From assembly GCF_001042595.1 (NCBI RefSeq), contig NZ_AP012326.1, positions 1,984,001-2,048,000 of the forward strand: DNA of 64,000 nucleotides, given 5' to 3'. A model generated the notes under the pieces. It searched no databases, was not told where the DNA came from, and saw only the letters and a program-made list of their open reading frames with translations. Positions 61,018-64,000 of the stretch are shown here, piece after piece (positions within the stretch are counted from its first letter, which is position 1; the number at the start of each line of letters is the position of its first letter). A program made the position numbers and the translations under genes. This DNA is from Bifidobacterium dentium JCM 1195 = DSM 20436 (GTDB lineage Bacteria > Actinomycetota > Actinomycetes > Actinomycetales > Bifidobacteriaceae).

Positions 61018-62016
61018 ATGAACAACATCGATACAACTCCGGCAACCGCAACCGCAATCGCCAACAACGAGCCGATCGTCGCCACCGCCGACAGCCCGGT
61101 CAATTCCGCCACGTTGAAGACCCCGGTCGTGCTTGGCATCGACATCGGAGGCACCAACCTGCGCGTCGGCCTGGTCGACGCTCTCGGTGCACTCGTCGAT
61201 TCCCGTCGCGTCAGTTCGCAGGAGGCTCTGAGCGGCAGTGATCCGATGACCAAGCTCGCCGACTATCTCGAAGGCTATCTTGCCGAAATGCTCGACGGCA
61301 AATACGAGCTGAAGGCGATTTCCGTCGGCTTCCCGTCCGTCGTCGACGCTACACGCACCGTAGTGTTGCAGACCACGTTCATTCCAGGATTGAACAACGT
61401 GAACGTGCCGGAACGACTGAGCCGCTTCGGCGTACCGGTGTTCATCGACCGCGACGTGAACATGATCATCCGGTACGACGCGAAACGCCTGAATCTGCAG
61501 AATCTCGAAGGTGTGACCTTCGGCTGCTATGTCGGCACCGGAATCGGCTGCGCGCTGGCGGTGGACGGCAAGATTCTGGCCGGCCTGCACGGCGTGGCCG
61601 GGGAACTCGGTCACATCTACGAAGCGACCGGCAGGACCTGCGGCTGCGGGTTGGAAGGCTGCTCCGAAACGGCCGCCTCCGGCAATGCGCTGGTACGTGA
61701 GCTCGAAGCGCACCATCCGGGCGCCTCCATCGACGACGCGTTCAGCGAGTATGGCGACGAGCAGTTCATCGACGACTGGCTGGAGCATCTCGCCTGGACC
61801 TTCTCGACCGTCATCAATCTGCTTGATCCGGCGAAAATCATCATCGGCGGCGGCGTGACGCAGATGAAAGGCTTCCCCAAGCAGCGACTCGAAGAGAAAA
61901 TCAAGCGCATGTCCCGCAAGCCGTACCCGGCCGAGGATCTGCCGATCGTCTACACCATCCCCGGCAAATACGACGGCGTAATCGGCGCGGCCCTGTGCGC
62001 GCTCGAGCAGATCTGA
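61018..62016 (+). CDS. alsK: ROK-family sugar kinase (AlsK-like)
   Basis: A 332-residue ROK kinase. ATP loop GIDIGGTNLR (about 42-51), catalytic region FIDRDVNM, GTGIGCALAV and the zinc site GHIYEATGRTCGCGLEGC are all present. The sequence order and the segment HGVAGELGHI match E. coli AlsK (allose kinase). The first 38 residues are an Ala/Thr-rich extra. It would phosphorylate allulose or allose for AlsE. GGAGCAACC precedes the ATG. It lies 178 bp after alsE in a gap with no gene or strong signal. Glucokinase or fructokinase activity cannot be excluded. Confidence 0.8.
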   Translation: MNNIDTTPATATAIANNEPIVATADSPVNSATLKTPVVLGIDIGGTNLRVGLVDALGALVDSRRVSSQEALSGSDPMTKLADYLEGYLAEMLDGKYELKAISVGFPSVVDATRTVVLQTTFIPGLNNVNVPERLSRFGVPVFIDRDVNMIIRYDAKRLNLQNLEGVTFGCYVGTGIGCALAVDGKILAGLHGVAGELGHIYEATGRTCGCGLEGCSETAASGNALVRELEAHHPGASIDDAFSEYGDEQFIDDWLEHLAWTFSTVINLLDPAKIIIGGGVTQMKGFPKQRLEEKIKRMSRKPYPAEDLPIVYTIPGKYDGVIGAALCALEQI

Positions 62017-62038
62017 CGGCCTCCCTCTCATCATTCTT

Positions 62039-62081
62039 CCGGACGGAACCCGTTTCATCCTTTCTTACGGGCTTCGTCCGG
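62039..62081 (+). other. Imperfect hairpin between the kinase and MFS genes
   Basis: Fifteen-base arms at 62039-62053 and 62067-62081 pair with two mismatches around a 13-base loop. It could partly terminate or stabilise the alsEK message before the MFS gene. A cataataat box follows directly and may be a -10 element for the transporter. Confidence 0.4.
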
Positions 62082-62144
62082 GCATAATAATCACAGACGA
62101 TCACCAACCGACAATATAGAACATTCCTGTTGTAAGGACGCAAC

Positions 62145-63344
62145 ATGACCAACGCAACCTCTTCCATGGCCGGCACCTCCGCCACCCGTAGTGGATATGG
62201 CCCGCTGATGAAATTCTCCCTGCTTTCCATTTCCCTGCTACTCACCTCGTCGAACGCGATTTCCGGCGTGATGCCGGCGCTCATCAAGCAGTTTCCCGAC
62301 CAGCCGCGTGCCAACGTCGAACTGTTGAGCACCGTGCCCTCGTTCTCGATGATCATCATGATCATCGCCTCCGGTTTCATCGCCCGTAAAATCGGCGACA
62401 AGGCCACCGTGACCGCGGGTCTGGTCATCGCCGCCATCTTCGGTATCATCCCGTTCCTCTTCACCGGCAATTTCTGGGTGATCATGGGTTCACGCATCGG
62501 CCTCGGCGTCGGATTCGGCCTGATCAACTCGCTGGCCGTCTCCATGATCGCCAAATTCTTCTCCGGCGACGAAAAGGCCACATTGATGGGGTTCCGTTCC
62601 GCCTTCGAATCGCTGGGCCAGTCGCTGATGACGCTCGCCGCGGGATTCCTAGTGCTGCTCAGCTGGAACAGCTCGTTCCTCGTCTACCTGCTGGCCGTGC
62701 CGATTCTGATTCTGTTCGTCGCCTTCGTGCCGAAGGAACCGGACGCTCCGGCGGACGCTGCCATGGATTCCGCCGATTCCGATGCCGTCAAGCAGTCGGT
62801 GAACGGTCCGATTCTGCTAATCACCGTCTTCCTGATCGCCGCCGTGACCATGTACGTCGGCCTGACCACACGCCTGTCATCGGTAATCGCCGACTCCGGT
62901 TTCGGTACCATCCAGCAGGCCTCCACCCTGCTGAGCGTTATGACCATCGGCGGCATGCTGATGGGCTTCGCCTTCGGCTTCATCAATAAGGCCCTGCAAG
63001 CACAGACCCTGACCGTCGGCCTCGCGGCGCTTGCCGCAGGTTCGCTGGTAATCTACTTCGCACCGAATTTCGTGGTGCTGTGCGCAGGCGCAATGATTGC
63101 CGGAATCTCCTACCCGACCATGATTTCGTATACGTTCAACCAGATTTCCGAGGTCTGCCCGAAGGGTTCGGATACGCTGTGCACGTCGGTGGTGTTGGTC
63201 GGCTGCAATCTCGGCGCCTTCACCGCTCCATACACGTTGAAACTAGTCGGTGGTTCCGCCTTGAGCCAGCCGTATCTGGTGTATGGCATCGTGCTGTTGG
63301 TCATCGCCGCCGCTTATGCCGCCTATCATCTGATCCGCAAATAG
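62145..63344 (+). CDS. MFS transporter, probable allulose/allose importer
   Basis: A 399-residue MFS protein with 12 predicted helices and a short charged central loop (about 195-220, PKEPDAPADAAMDSADSD). AAGGACGCAAC precedes the ATG. The family is broad and sequence alone does not name the substrate. Its place behind alsE and the ROK kinase, in the same orientation and before a strong terminator, makes it the likely sugar importer of this locus; E. coli uses an ABC system (AlsBAC) instead. Confidence 0.78.
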   Translation: MTNATSSMAGTSATRSGYGPLMKFSLLSISLLLTSSNAISGVMPALIKQFPDQPRANVELLSTVPSFSMIIMIIASGFIARKIGDKATVTAGLVIAAIFGIIPFLFTGNFWVIMGSRIGLGVGFGLINSLAVSMIAKFFSGDEKATLMGFRSAFESLGQSLMTLAAGFLVLLSWNSSFLVYLLAVPILILFVAFVPKEPDAPADAAMDSADSDAVKQSVNGPILLITVFLIAAVTMYVGLTTRLSSVIADSGFGTIQQASTLLSVMTIGGMLMGFAFGFINKALQAQTLTVGLAALAAGSLVIYFAPNFVVLCAGAMIAGISYPTMISYTFNQISEVCPKGSDTLCTSVVLVGCNLGAFTAPYTLKLVGGSALSQPYLVYGIVLLVIAAAYAAYHLIRK

Positions 63345-63362
63345 CCGCGGCTGACCGTTCAT

Positions 63363-63405
63363 GCACGATTCCCGAAAACCTGGCTTTTCGGGAATCGTGC
63401 GTTTT
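63363..63405 (+). terminator. Terminator of the als operon
   Basis: Perfect 16-bp arms (63363-63378 and 63385-63400, gcacgattcccgaaaa and complement) with a 6-base loop, then GTTTT. It lies 19 bases past the transporter stop. The gap 63401-63503 holds nothing else recognisable. Confidence 0.9.
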
Positions 63406-63503
63406 GCCATCCCCACCAGAAGTACACCCATGGCCTCAAGCCACCTCTAGGGGGTATTTAATTAGGATTCTCATTACGAATCAATGAGATCCCATCTAAG
63501 AAA

Positions 63504-63549
63504 TCGCGCACGATTCCCCAAAAAATACATCTCGGGGAATCGTGCGCGA
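63504..63549 (-). terminator. Terminator of galK
   Basis: Perfect 16-bp arms (63504-63519 and 63534-63549) with a 14-base loop containing six A. It lies 73 bases past the galK stop on the minus strand. The stem core gcacgattccc is the same as in the als terminator. Confidence 0.75.
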
Positions 63550-63622
63550 CTGTATCTCACCTTTTCACCTAGGGTTGCCCTGATGATGGCATCCATCGGA
63601 GCAACCTCATGCGATCATGGCT

Positions 63623-64000
63623 TCAGATTTCGCGGCTCGCGGCGGCTGCGGCGAATGCCGGCAGGGCACGTGGGGCGTTGAAGCCCTTGGACTCGAATTC
63701 ATCGGCGATCTTCTGGGCGATCTCATGGCCCTGGCCCTTGTCGACCAACGCGATGATGGAGCCGCCGAAGCCGCCGCCGGTCATGCGGGCGCCGTACGCG
63801 CCATTGGCACGGGCCACATCCACGGCGGTATCGAGTTCCGGCACGGTGACCTCGTAATCGTCGCGCAATGAGTCATGAGAGGCGTTAAACAGATCGCCGG
63901 CGGTCTTGATGTCGCCCGCGGCGAAGGCGTCCACGAACCGGTCCACACGTCCGATTTCGGTGACGACGTGGCGCACGCGCTTCTTCATGGTCCCGTCTTC
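63623..64000 (-). CDS. galK: Galactokinase, C-terminal part (5' end outside window)
   Basis: GalK phosphorylates galactose in the Leloir pathway. The visible 125 codons encode KKRVRHVVTEIGRV, then YGARMTGGGFGGSIIALVD, the conserved C-terminal glycine-rich motif of GHMP-fold galactokinases, and a normal C-terminus. The frame is open to the window edge (…EDGTMKK). The N-terminal galactose-binding signature lies outside. Confidence 0.93.
   Translation of the reverse strand, partial: EDGTMKKRVRHVVTEIGRVDRFVDAFAAGDIKTAGDLFNASHDSLRDDYEVTVPELDTAVDVARANGAYGARMTGGGFGGSIIALVDKGQGHEIAQKIADEFESKGFNAPRALPAFAAAAASREI

Overview
The window looks like a chromosomal segment of a Bifidobacterium. It is GC-rich, its proteins have typical bifidobacterial sequences, and it carries a kinase-Fn3-AAA-DUF58-transglutaminase-PP2C cluster of the kind described in that genus. 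It also has an actinobacterial AdnAB-like helicase-nuclease pair and RNase J, and ends in a galactokinase. I cannot fix the species. I see no tRNA or rRNA gene, insertion sequence, prophage or CRISPR array.

Layout. 1-9000: housekeeping genes on the minus strand (peptide deformylase fragment, glmM, pepN, RNase J, dapA, a CynX-like MFS carrier). 9.1-12.6 kb: copper module, in which a three-part CopA (cupredoxin + P1B-ATPase + YHS) diverges from a CsoR repressor across a clear operator palindrome. 12.6-14.3 kb: a nuclease-like gene between two arrays of 13-bp palindrome arms repeating every 51 bp, then a second repeat family that has copied the 3' end of dapB. 14.3-28 kb: dapB, an MFS carrier with a GNAT enzyme, the AdnAB-like pair, a MATE pump, and a HepT/MntA-type toxin-antitoxin pair whose antitoxin carries its own HTH and has a palindrome at its start.

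28.5-44.7 kb: a signalling and cell-surface cluster. It holds a membrane Ser/Thr kinase, a 2033-residue membrane-anchored Ig/FN3 protein, a MoxR ATPase, a DUF58 protein, a transglutaminase-like membrane protein that has lost its catalytic triad, a PP2C phosphatase and an LRV-type protein. DUF58 through the LRV protein are joined by ATGA stop/start overlaps. A convergent FHA protein and a Gln/Pro-rich membrane protein follow. 44.8-54.4 kb: rpoC and rpoB, a small membrane protein and a short MutY. 54.4-58.6 kb: trmL (divergent from mutY with only 20 bp between start codons), DUF711 + ACT genes and an EmrB-like MFS pump. 58.7-63.4 kb: a ROK repressor divergent from alsE, a ROK sugar kinase and an MFS carrier, which I read as a D-allulose/D-allose utilisation locus feeding fructose-6-phosphate. 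The last 380 bases hold the 3' part of galK.

Many genes end in long perfect hairpins, several between convergent genes. The most unusual items are the 51-bp palindrome arrays around the nuclease-like gene, the triad-less transglutaminase inside the kinase/phosphatase operon, the CopA fusion with an internal start for its YHS part, the HTH-bearing MntA, and the compact MFS-based als locus.
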